The notes under the pieces were generated by a model. That model was not told the origin of the DNA and made no database searches. It saw only the letters and a program-made list of their open reading frames with translations. Positions 40,304-62,459 of a stretch of 64,000 nucleotides of DNA are shown here, in pieces; position 1 is the stretch's first letter; each line of letters starts with the position of its first letter. Both the position numbers and the translations under genes were made by a program. Origin of the DNA: Lumbricus terrestris (taxonomy: Eukaryota; Annelida; Clitellata; Crassiclitellata; Lumbricidae); contig OX457037.1 in the NCBI GenBank assembly GCA_949752735.1, positions 17,044,795-17,108,794 of the forward strand, read 5' to 3'.

Positions 40304-43300
40304 ATGGATCTGAAAACATTGGAAACGAATAATACGCATGCGGAAACAACGGTTGAGCAGGAGAACTCAGACAGTACACAAGTAATCCAAGATACTCAAA
40401 TGACATTCACTTCAGACGACATTCAGACGAAAGATATTGAAAATCACCCCGATTGTTTTCTGATGGATGCAACAAAGATGGACCCGATGATCCGGAGCGA
40501 AAAAGGGCCAACCGGAACCATTCCATCCCTTCAGTCTATCTCTGAGACAGAAACGACATCTGATTGCATTTGTCGCAGACGTCCCATTGATATGACAAAA
40601 CGACAAATCCTGAAGAACGTGCTCCTCATATCATTGGTCTTTCTCTTGACCTTCTTGGCCTTCGGAGCTCTGGCGGCGCTTCAGAGCAGTTTGCATATTC
40701 AGAAGGGCACGGGAGTCATCAGCATGGCCGTCTCCTACATCAGCATGTGCCTGTCCTGCCTCTTTCTACCCAAGATCGCTATTCACCTGCTCGGCCATAA
40801 ATGGTGCATGTGTGTGTCGCTGATCGGGTACCTGCTGTGGATGGCGGCGAATGGGTTTGGAGTCTGGGCCACGATGCTGCCAGCCAGTGTCATCCTCGGC
40901 ATAACTGGAGCCACGCTTTGGACGGCCCTGTCGTCCTACATAACTATCCTGGCAAAACACTATGCAATCAAGACTGGCCAAGAGACGGCACCCGTCACGA
41001 GTCTATTCTTCGGGATCTTCACTGCAATCTTCGGCAACTGTGAGCCTGTTTAAACGTTTGCTTTTAAAGTTACAGTGTATCAAAACTCCAGCTCCTATTT
41101 TCGATACAAACGAGGAAGCCTATGAGAATGAAAATAACCTTAAAAATATTCTAATTGTTTTTGACCAATAAGCTAAAGTTGTGAAAGATACGCCTTGACA
41201 AAGCTTTCTGAGCTCCGTCATGTCTCTTTCTAGCTCTATTTATACAGATATATTTGCATAGCCTATCTGTATAAATGTATTTAGGCATTTCAAAAATGTA
41301 ATGAAGCTTACATTATAAGCGATGCCTTGTTCAATTCAATTCAATTCAATTCATTTATTGTAACCAACCATCAACATACACAATAGACATAGTATAACAT
41401 GCTTCACATAATCGGATGGCAACAAGGAAGGCCCTAAGGGATGAATATCCCGCTAACAGGGACACCTAATTACTTATCAATTTTAACAGATGGCTAGACG
41501 GTTGACATAATGAATTGAACAATAGGCAAGAAAGAACAGGATAAGATGAAAATTAATGTAGTAAACTTAACTAAGAACGCAAAAACAAACACAAAAACAA
41601 TAATAAAATCAAATAAAATAAAATCAGTGCCTACAAGGTTAAATGTCTTTGCAGTCATTAACCAAATAGTTGCGCAATAGTGTCTTTGCCCTTTGTAAAC
41701 TGGAAGCTTGTTGAACATGATTAGGAAACGAGTTCCATATACCTGGTCCAGTATATTTAATATGGAATCTTCTTGAATTTAAACGAGCGGATATGGCTCG
41801 ATAATGAGAGGAGTTCCTAGTAGAATAGTTGTGTATTTCAGAACCTTTTTGGAAGTACCCTGCAAAGTTAAGGGGAAGAAGATCATGGGTGAACCGATAC
41901 ATAAAGATTCCTATCTGAAAAGTCATTATTTGGTGAAATTTTAATAAATTTAATGATTGAAATAAAGGACTTGAGTGAATAAAAGGCTTAACTCCAGCTA
42001 TGATACGTATTGCACGTTTTTGGAGAAGTACTAATTTATTGAGCCTGGATTTATATGTAGATGCCCAAACTAAATTACAGTATGAGAGATAAGGATATAT
42101 TAATGAGTAGTACAATTTAACACGAATAGCGGGGGGGAGTATATGGGAGGTTCGACGAAGGATACCAACACTTTTTGCAACCTTGGCAGAGATATATTTA
42201 ATATGATCATTCCATGTGAGGTGTTGATCTATGTGCACACCAAGAAATTTAGTGGAGCTAACCTGCGTTATGGAGGTATCGTTAATAGACAGTTGCAATT
42301 CATTCTGGGGGCACATCTTTTTATTAGTTCGAAATAGCATAAAGTTAGTTTTATCTATGTTTAAGGAGAGTCTATTAGCAGAGAACCATTCGGCAATGAA
42401 GACAAGCTCATTGTTTACTGTTTGTATTAGACTCTGGTAGGATTTATGAGAGTGAAAAACATTTGTATCGTCAGCAAAGAGGATGAATGAAAGAGTAGGA
42501 GATATATTAGGCAAGTCATTAATGTATAGAAGAAAAAGCAAGGGTCCGAGATTAGAACCTTGGGGTACTCCATATCTAACAATTCTTAAGTCTGAGAGAG
42601 CTCCATTGCAGGAAACGCACTGGAGACGTCTTTCAAGATAACTGGCAAACCAAGCTAATTGGACGCCTCTAATGCCATAATTAGCTAATTTTTTTAATAG
42701 GATCTCATGATTCACAGTATCAAAGGCCTTTGCTAAATCGAAGAAGATACCAATAGAATATTCATTGTTTTCAAAGGCCTTAGAAATTTTATCATACATA
42801 TCAATTAAAGGCATAAAAGTAGATCGACCAGATTGAAAGCCATATTGGTATGGAAAAATAATATGAGATTTTTCTACATATTTATTGAGCCTATCATGCA
42901 TTATTTTTTCAAAGTACTTCGTTGCTAAGTAATATGTGTGCAGTAGGCTATACGAACTCGTGGTTGCTGATCCAGATCTCTTAGGTCGATCTTGAGGATG
43001 GTATAGGGTAAGGGTTATCAATCTGGCACGATGAAATTTAATGAAGATAGCAATATTGCTGGGTATCTATATTAATTATTATTATTATGGCGCAGAGTGT
43101 TATGGTATATTAGTAACCTTTTCTTTGAAATTTCCTCGCACAGACAGTGTCTTTGGATCGATCATTTCGTCCACTATTTTGGGTCGATCAACCTCCTCCT
43201 TCTCCTCTCTCTCTAATCTTACCAATCAGACAACGGATCTGGATGATGAACAGTTGCTCGAATGGTGCGGACTGAACGACTGTCCAGGTTCCTCATCCAA

Positions 43301-46300
43301 CACCACTCTCTTCACAAGGCCACCATCGCCTGTGGTATGTAGTGTGACGTTGTAACCATGGAGACAATTAATACAGCGCCCTTCGCACTAGACCATCCAC
43401 AATTTCATATGCTTTGAGCCGACGAAACTAGGTCCTTGTGGTTACGGTTGGAATAGCCATGAATGTTCATTTTAGTTAGGATATGGCTTCAGTCAAACGC
43501 ATTCATTATCGTCATGTCTCAATGGAGTTTTAGTATAATGACTATACGTTAATCTAGACCCTCTAGCATCCTCTACATTTTGCTTTATTTCTGAGAAGAT
43601 TTTTAAAAGTCGTAATGACAAAATGTGTTTCTGTTTAACTAACCTAAACCATCAGTTTCGACTGGGTAGGCTATCACCTGCGTCGTGCGGTGATGGTAAC
43701 CACTTCAATATTTCTTTTTGAGAATTTTCATCATTTTGCTCTGTTATTATGATGTATTTAGCCGGATGTTCTTCAACATTTAATTGGGGGCTTTCCTCAA
43801 ACTCGCCAGAAACTGAGTCTCCGCATGATCTTTGACCTTGGTAACCATAAAAGTTTTTTGACATTAGAAATTTGCATAGTTATAATGATCAATAAACGAC
43901 TGGCTAATCGTTCATACAGCACTGTGTAAATTATTGTACCATTTACCCTGAACGTTTTTAACTGTAGATCTGGACTCTGGTCGGAGTCTACGTTGCCATA
44001 GCAACCGTCGCTCTCCTCATCTGTTGCGTCTTCGTTGATCCTCTCCCGAGGTCTTGGGTTCGAAACCCAAAGTCAGGCAATTCCTCCAGCAATTGCCATT
44101 TGGTGACATCGTCGCTGATGGCAACCGGTAGACAAATGCGCCACGTGAAGCAACTGCTGATGATTCCAATTACCATTTATTTTGGAATGCAAAATACCTT
44201 TCTAGAGGCCGAGTATACAAGAGTAAGTATGGGCTCTGACGCTGCTAATATTATAAGTCATCGTCATAATAAGAAATTCATTTGGACTGCTACAGGAAGA
44301 CGTATACATGATAATGATCACGTGTCTACTTAATTAAGAGTAATTATTCAATAAACCTTTATGTGCACTACGAATAACAGTATAGCCTAGGTAATGAGAT
44401 AATTATGTGTTTTATAATGTAACACGAACACCGAGAAATGACACTGGTAATCTGGATGATGGTGTTGGTTGAAGTGGTTATGATGATGCTGATGGTGATG
44501 ATGATGACGACTATGGCGACGACGATAATGGTTATTATGATGTTGGTCATTATTTCAAGTTTCAAGTTTTTCAAGTTTTTATTGCTCCCAAAAAATAACA
44601 CCAATTACAGGTTATGCAGTGTAGGCTACATAATGACTGGTAGTAAGAGTAAGATGTGTAGAGAGTCAAAAGTAAAGGGAAACAATAGGAACCTCAGAAG
44701 GAAAGATCCCGCTAGATTATGGTCATTAAGAATAGGAGATAACTTTGATAATGAACATCACTAAGTTGTAAAAATGCTGTTACTACTAACAGTGCTGCTG
44801 CTGCTTCTACTACTACTACTACTGCTGATGCGTTGCTTGTGCTACTACAACTACTTCTACTGTTACGATTACAGTCGCTGCTAATACTACTACTGCTATC
44901 AGTTCCTGTTCAGCTGTTGCTGCTGCTTTTGTTGCTTTTATTTGTAATCACGATATTGATGCATCCAAAGTTGCTCATAATTGCTTTTGTTTGTCCTATG
45001 ATAGTCGTTCGTGTCGTGTTTTCTGGCCATTTCGATGGTTGGCTGGTGTATGATTCCGGCATCAATCTGCAAATCAATCAGCTCTTTTCTCAGCGGCAAG
45101 GTCACCAAGTACACCGGCATCATACCGGTGCTAATCTTCGGTAAGAGAGATGACTTCTTCTTATCAGATGTTTTAAGTCTTGACCCAGTTCCCACTCTGT
45201 CCTTCAAGTTGAAACATTGTTTGCTTGACGCAACTTGAGGTTTTATAGAAGTCGGTGAGGAGCTCTTTGGAGGAAAAAAGACAGGGAATATACCCACTCG
45301 TGCAGAAACTGTCATCAGAGTTTTAGAATTTGAACTTCTAAGTCTCATTGGGCTGCTTTATATCATAGCAAATTCTTACGACGCCAATTCCCCTTTCTGA
45401 ACCTGTCCACGAATATGCTTGTTCACACTTCCAGACCCGTGCTGGTTTCCACAATTATCCGACTCTTTCAGGCACCTTGAAACTAATGATGATGCTCACC
45501 TGTTTGATCGTTTCTTACAGGTCTACACCTTCGTCATGATTCGTGACTCAGTGCAGATTGACCAAATGTCTGAGAGGAGACCATTAATTTTTTGCAAGCC
45601 GCAGTAAACGCGGATATTAAATTTCTATCATGGTTATCTTATCAGTGCATGGGCGGAGACCTAGGGGGGGACAGGGGGGACGGTCCCCCCCAATAAAAGT
45701 GTTGGGGGGACGGCCCATGCATTTGTCCCCCCCAATGTTTGAGCGCGAAGACTTTTTTTGACGGCGAAAATAGAAAAATTTCGTCGAGATTTGGGCGGAT
45801 GACTAAAAAAAAAAAAAAAAAAAAGGGTCATCAACTTTTTTGGCGGCGAAAAAAAGAATTTTTCCGAGATTTCGCCGGTCGTCAGAAATTTTTCGGAAAA
45901 TCTCGCGTCTTTCCGTCCCCCCCAATTCTCGGCCCAGGTCTCCGCCTATGATCAGTGCCTTTACTTGACAGACCTACACCCAGACTGTTAGACAATCCGG
46001 ATACGTTGTACACCTTCATGTCCTCTTCTTTGTCAAACTACCCAACAGGGTATCGAACCTATTATAATTATCACGATGCAAATTAGTCTATTGCACATAA
46101 ACGCAATATAAAGAGACGTATTAAGGCGATGACTTATTCGTCTGAACTTGGCAGAATGAGAACATACGCTGACTGCTGATGACATAAATACCGGTTCTTG
46201 ACGTCCGGCAGAATTATTATAGCGTCAACTGCAGGAATGCCACACGTCATGCAATGAATCGGACCTGGCAGTTGCAGCTCTTAATTAGCTTCCGCTTTAT

Positions 46301-47202
46301 ATTTGGACCAAAGCGATCACCACTAGCCTATAATGATGGTCACTGGTCAGCGTTCTCTCTCATTGCGTGACACAGCATCTCTTTCAGCATGGCACTGTCT
46401 GTGATGATTTTTCTGACTTGTTTCTAAAAGCGCTTTGTGCATTAAGCCTACCTAACATGTCAAACGATGTCACTTGTGATCATATTAAATTTAAACCATG
46501 ATTGGCGCAATGTATGTGTGTTCTATTTATCATTGTGTTAACAGGTTTACTGATGGACCTGAGTTTCCAGTTGACTCTGTGGCTGTGGACTCCTTCCGGT
46601 AATCAAGTGTCGCTCTTCTTCATCGTTCCAGTCTTCAGCGCATTGGCTGACTCCGTTTGGACGGTCCAGCTGAGAGGTAATTATTATAGTACAGTAGCAG
46701 ATGGAAGCGGATTCTAATTTGAAAGAACCGTTCAATAATGATAATAATAATTATATCATTAGAATTCTTTAATGCACCTAGAATCCTAGATCGGTTAAAT
46801 TAAGATCCAATCTTTCTACTAACCTTACACCGCGGTCTTTGGTATCAAATCATCTCAGATACAGATTAACCGACTGCGCGTCGTAGGCCTAAGTTGTAGA
46901 AATAAAATCAATAAAAATTGAATATCCTAAGAAAATTTAACTGAAACAAATGTCAATAGAAAAGTGAATCTTGTGTTTCAGCCATTTGTGGAGTTCTGTT
47001 TTCCGCTGACACGGAAGTCGCCTTCTCCTGCTTCATTTTCTTCCAGTCCTGTGGTTACATGATCGCATATTTCTACAGCAGCTTCCTCTGCACACGAGTC
47101 AAACTTCAGATCCTGACATCGGTGCTCATTCTTGGTCTCACTCTTCTGTTCGTCGTTATACTCGTCTTCAGAAGAAACCTTGCAAAGCCACGAAGACATT
47201 GA
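40304..47202 (+). CDS. UNC-93-like multi-pass membrane protein, copy 2 (six exons, 556 aa)
   Basis: Exons 40304-41039, 43144-43334, 43968-44222, 45005-45140, 46545-46676 and 46982-47202 (TGA) sum to 1671 nt; intron phases are as in copy 1. I start at ATG 40304 (MDLKTLETNN), which aligns with MSLNTLEANK of copy 1; the open frame two codons upstream begins with GTG. The tail carries GPTGTIPSLQSIS and CICRRRPIDMTKRQ, then membrane segments (ISLVFLLTFLAFGALAALQ and others). The luminal loop has sequons NQT and NTT. Intron 1 contains a minus-strand LINE, intron 4 a CATGGGCGGAG-type MITE. Same functional uncertainty as copy 1. Confidence 0.88.
41332..42925 (-). mobile_element. 5'-truncated CR1/Jockey-like LINE with open RT domain
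   Basis: A 460-codon open frame (41639-43021) contains a reverse transcriptase: YQYGFQSGRST, IFFDLAKAFDTVNHEIL, YGVPQGSNLGPLLFLLYIND, the active-site FADDTNVF, and the C-terminal IWNSFPNHVQ. The 5' part including the endonuclease is missing, so the copy cannot be autonomous. The 3' end (left side) terminates in (GAATT)n at 41332-41350, a LINE microsatellite tail. It lies antisense in intron 1 of UNC-93-like copy 2; the frame has no stop, which suggests recent insertion. Confidence 0.82.
44556..44762 (-). repeat. LINE 3'-UTR fragment with (TTCAAG)n tail
   Basis: TTTCAAGTTTCAAGTTTTTC followed by an A/T-rich stretch without ORF is, on the minus strand, a typical CR1-like tail of ACTTGAA units. 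Located in intron 3 of copy 2. Confidence 0.4.
44770..44945. repeat. Imperfect CTA/CTG trinucleotide tract before exon 4 of copy 2
   Basis: Runs of GCTGCTGCTTCTACTACTAC and relatives end about 60 bp before exon 4, as in the other two copies. Confidence 0.88.
45648..45950. mobile_element. MITE with CATGGGCGGAGACC ends, 7-bp duplication
   Basis: Ends CATGGGCGGAGACCT and, inverted, CATAGGCGGAGACCT; flanks ATCAGTG (45641-45647 and 45951-45957). The interior has GTCCCCCCCAAT runs. A related copy lies at 56724-56873. Confidence 0.82.
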
Positions 47203-47397
47203 ACTCCATTAAAACATTTTAAAAACTAGGCTGAGTTGTGTACTGTACCCATAATGATTGAATGGATAGAGACACGGTGATGAGTAGCAAGGACAACTTT
47301 AAACAGTAACGTTGATCTTATAGCCTGTGTCGACAAATTGTGCATGGAAACTCTAAAGTAGCCTAATGAGGAAATCATAGGCAATTGGTGCAACTAG

Positions 47398-47757
47398 GAG
47401 GGAGGTCCGTAGCTCAGTGGAGAGAGCGTTGGCCGATAAGCTGAGAGTCATTATGGCGACCCGGGTTCAAGCCTCGCTCAGGGCAAAAATTTATTTGAAT
47501 TTTCTGTTAGCTGCCAGTGGCGCTTTCTGTTGTGTTGTTTGCCTCGGGTCTGTTGAAAAATTAGTTAGCCCCTCCCACTCCTGGCTTGGCCGATCAGGAG
47601 CGCTCCAACACTTAGGCCATCAGTGTTAAGTTACCGAACCTAGCTGTTGTAGCCGACCTGCGTGTCGTGCGAAGCTGGCCGTATTTCGTATAACTTGTAC
47701 CTGTAATCGTTCTGCGGTGTGTCAGATTGAATTTGAATAAACGAATATTATATTATA
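47398..47757 (+). repeat. tRNA-derived SINE
   Basis: The head (47404-47484) has an RNA polymerase III A box TAGCTCAGTGG and B box GGGTTCAAGCC spaced as in a tRNA, but the acceptor arms do not pair well. A roughly 270-bp tail ending TTGAATTTGAATAAACGAAT follows. It is therefore a SINE rather than a tRNA gene. It lies 200 bp after copy 2. Confidence 0.75.
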
Positions 47758-50274
47758 GGACAATAAAAAAGTTGATTGCCATTACGTCGTCTAACTGCTA
47801 CTATACTTATAGACTTCCTATTCTGTTCGCAATAGTGAACTATGACTTTTATGGTCATTGTTTTCATCAGGAGACGAGGAACAGAAGTCCTGAAGTTACT
47901 TCCAAGTGGCGGGAAATACATGTAGAGTATCTCCCGTATTAATCGTATCCCCCAATTGAAGAGAAGTCGAAAAAGTCACTTCCGCGTGTATTTATTTTTG
48001 CAAATTAATTTCCATCTGCTTTGTTTTGAATGATGGCACTATAACAGGCACGTCTATTCCTTCTAGATATGTTTTTGCTTTCGTTTTAGAGCACTTAGAA
48101 CATTTGAAACACATAGGCCCTAAGGACACTCAGGTTGCCTTTCTCTGAACATTGCTTAGGACACTTAAAACAATTAGAGTCACTTTAAATTTTGATAACA
48201 GCATAAATGTTTCAATTATACGCATTTTTCAATAATGGGGATAGAATGGTTTACCTCCCGGATAGTCTAGACCGGTTAATTCCATACGGGGATAGATTAA
48301 TTCACCCCCCGGATAGCTTTCAGGGGAGGATAGAATATCACGTGACAAAGGCGAAGATTTAAAGACTTCATATTTTTAACCATAGATTGGCCTGCCTGGC
48401 CTGTACAGGATGGGCCAGCATAAATGCACAGACTTTGATTGCGCATAACACAGACAATTTTTGTGATATATGTCGGACTAATGCGTCAAATGAAAGCTAT
48501 TTCATTCTAATATTAAGGCCCACACGCATTAAAAAAAATTATTTGTAAAAAAAGGGGCCCATGCAAATTCCCTGCACACGGGTCCACAAAAGCTAGATAT
48601 ACGCCGCTGCCAGTTTATTTACATTGGTCGGTTCAAGGGATGCGCTTATTAATTAAAGCTATAGTAGGTCTACTATTTAACCTCATTACCGGTATTTAGT
48701 CACATTTTTTTCACAAAAGGTTGCGGTTCTTGCCAAACTTCGTCTCAGTTGTCCATCTGTAAACATTTATCATTTGAAACCTGAAATCCATTGGTCTTGC
48801 CATCTCATGGAGTTTAATCAACGTAGTCTGACGTCTGACGGGGTGAGAAAAGAGAAAACAACCTTAGTGGACGATGCGATGCGGTCGATGTCGACGACTC
48901 ATCGTTAGCGTTTAACGCATGTTTTGGTTCGCATACAGGCTAAAATTGAGCAAAGAATTGCTACGATAATACTCAAAATCTTTTTTGAATATAGGCCTAT
49001 GTCAAAGAATGTATTACTAGCTTTAAGTATCATGGGCCTTCCGTTTAAAACGAGTTTTCTGCCTGTGATTCCATTTTAATAAGATCTAATTAACGCCTAC
49101 GATTAATGCGCTAAAATTTGTAAGCGCAAATTTTTTAACACGTTAACCGCACGTGTTAACGCGATTAAATCAACAGCCCTTATTTAAACTAGAAAACCAT
49201 TTAACTTTTTTCCTCATACATCCAGCTTCTATTTCATAAATACGAGTCGTCGGTAGTCCAGTTGTCGTTAGACGAATTACCTGGGGATCACTTGTCGTTA
49301 GACGAGTTGTCTGTAGACCAGTTGTCGTGGAACCCCTGGATCCGCCCCTGCTTGTGGTAAGTGAATGTTCAGTGTTGTATAATGTTCGCAGACTTGTATT
49401 TGAAGTCTGAGCTATAAACAGACGAGATAGCTATACGACTATAGTCATTCTGGAAATCAGCAATTGAGCGAAGTCTATAACTTGAACTTTGACTTTGGGC
49501 ACATAATTTTTTTATAAGCACATTTAGGACACGATATTTGAAACTAAAGACATAGAGCAGGATTTATCATTGCGTTCGGGTTGCCGCCAGCAGTAAAGTG
49601 AACAATGCCGTAGAGAAGTATCGGATGGTCGTTATTCTAATAAGAAGAGACTGAACTTGAGTCTTGAAGATCAGCCTAATCTGTCCGCTTGACGAAAGTC
49701 AGAACGCTAGTAAACATTTTGGCAATACTTATTTTAACTCATGGACAGCAGGACCGGTAAAGCTACTCTGTAAATGTGTCAAGGCCACGTAGTCTTTAGA
49801 AGAATTGCATTCTGTTATGATAGGTTGTGTAGTTCCAACTTCCCTTTCAGGTCCTTAACGGGCGCTATGCAAAATATCTAGTACTGGTTCCATGTGTTAC
49901 AGTAGGCCTACATAGCTAAAGAAGCAGGTGCTGAAATGATGTCCTTTGGACCTGTGCATCAAACGATATCCTTTCTAATTCTTTTGAGAGCACTAAGCTT
50001 ACATCTTAAGCCACTTCAAACAATATTGCGTCATGAGATCCAGATTTTACGTTGAAAGGATAGGCTTGTTGCATGATTGCTTATAATTACCGGTACTCTG
50101 AAATTGAACTTGCTGTCAATCATGAGCCGCGGTCAGATACAGACACAGCTAGATATCTGATCGACATAAAATATAGGCTAAATGAAATACAAACGGTTTA
50201 GTCGCGGAAAAGGGAATCGCCCACCTCTGTAGATTTAAAATATCATCGTGAAAAGCACGGAAAATTTCGGAACA
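47758..50274. other. Intergenic region between UNC-93-like copies 2 and 3
   Basis: No coding exon seen. CCCGTATTAATCGTATCCCCC near 47936 repeats the flank after copy 1. A 48238-48345 stretch repeats GGGGATAGA and CCCGGATAG units and may be another array-type element. A lone transposon end is at 49220-49334. The last 800 bp before 50275 should include the promoter of copy 3. Confidence 0.5.
49220..49334. mobile_element. Lone right end of an array-ended GGT element
   Basis: Units of CAGTTGTCGTTAGACGA and GAGTTGTCTGTAGACC run up to the terminus CGTGGAACC (inverted: GGTTCCACG). A very similar array lies at 59575-59633 inside another element. The preceding CATCCAGCTTCTATTT matches the 69-bp repeat of the element at 58357-60031. 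No left partner found. Confidence 0.5.
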
Positions 50275-61361
<11,087 letters not shown>

Positions 61362-62205
61362 AGTTCTCACAACTAGGCTGAATAATATATAGGCCTACCT
61401 TTATGATCGGACGGATATAGACACGGAGGACGACAGGAAAATGCAATATGTCAAACTGTCGATCTTAGTTTGTGTTGTATAAATCTATGCAGAGAATATA
61501 AATAATTGGTGACCATCCATATCGTCGCAGATCATTTCGTCGCAGATCATTTCGTCGCAGTCATATGGTCGTTAATTAATTGGTCGCGAATTAATTGGTC
61601 GCCGTCAATATCGTCGCAATCAACTGGTTGCATTCATTCAGCCGTATTGGTCGTTATTCCTCAATTGGTCTACGTGACAGCAGACTTGGAGTCGACGTAG
61701 GCCTATATAAACCCACCTTACGTTTTATTGTGCTTTTAAATTTTAGCCTTTTTTACTTGGCTATGTAACCGTCAATTTAATAAAATGTCAGTTTTTAAAT
61801 TAGCTTTGCATAATGAGAAATTTTATTGTACTATTACAGATATACGCTAAATAAACTGCGACAAAACTGCGACAAAATTATTAAACGACGATATGAAAAA
61901 CGACGGACTGAACACGACGACTTGCATGCGACGAATTATACGGCGACGATTTAATTTACGACGATATAAATTGCGACGAATTGATTACGACGAAATGACT
62001 TGCGACCAAATGATAGGGAACCAAATAATTAGCTATCCATATACCGGATGACTTTCATAGGCAATTGGTGCAACGAGCAGAATAATTGGTGCAACTAGCA
62101 GAATAAATAAAAACTTGGCTTAACATTTCTTCGTCTGATAACGTAGGCTATGCTGCCTACAGCAGTGGACATAGACGTAACCTTTTATTGTGACGGTGGT
62201 GTTCG
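61362..62205. other. 3' flank of copy 3
   Basis: Resembles the flank after copy 2 (AGACACGG, and AGGCAATTGGTGCAAC at 62058 versus 47380). It contains the array-ended element 61508-62022 and an AATAAATAAA near 62097 that may serve as polyadenylation signal. Confidence 0.5.
61508..62022. mobile_element. Array-ended element, unit GTCGCAGATCATTTC, perfect 8-bp duplication
   Basis: Left end GGTGACCATCCATATCGTCGC, right end inverted GGTTCCCTATCATTTGGTCGC; flanks AAATAATT (61500-61507 and 62023-62030). Both ends consist of degenerate 12-20-bp units containing GTCGC, inverted at the right as GCGAC. The 515-bp element has no ORF. It lies 150 bp after UNC-93-like copy 3. Confidence 0.87.
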
Positions 62206-62404
62206 TGTTAAGAAACGAAGCTGATCACATAGTAAATAATATGATTTAATAAGATTAATTGCTCGATAATACAGAACTTAAACTGGCCATCTTTCCTGTT
62301 CCTTCAGTCCGGCAAGATCTGCACGAGAGAAATAAGAACCAAAGACTACTTAACTTTAGAGTAAACATTGTCGTTACATTGCGCTAGTGTTATATTGTCC
62401 AACA
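62206..62404 (-). repeat. Long terminal repeat of a copia-type retrotransposon
   Basis: Read on the + strand it starts TGTTAAG and ends CCAACA (TG...CA, 199 bp). Immediately inside on the element strand is a purine tract GTTAAGGAGGGG (62405-62416), the expected polypurine tract next to a 3' LTR. The partner LTR lies beyond the window. Confidence 0.65.
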
Positions 62405-62459
62405 CCCCTCCTTAACGACTACTTTACCATAACATCATAACAAAAAATAAACTGTTCTC

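Noticed and set aside
41494..41718. 74-aa minus-strand ORF after the LINE RT
   Set aside because: It lies in the LINE 3' untranslated region, is A/T-rich and has no recognisable motif.
47404..47484. Functional tRNA gene
   Set aside because: A and B boxes are present but the acceptor and other stems do not pair properly, and a long tail follows; it fits a tRNA-derived SINE.
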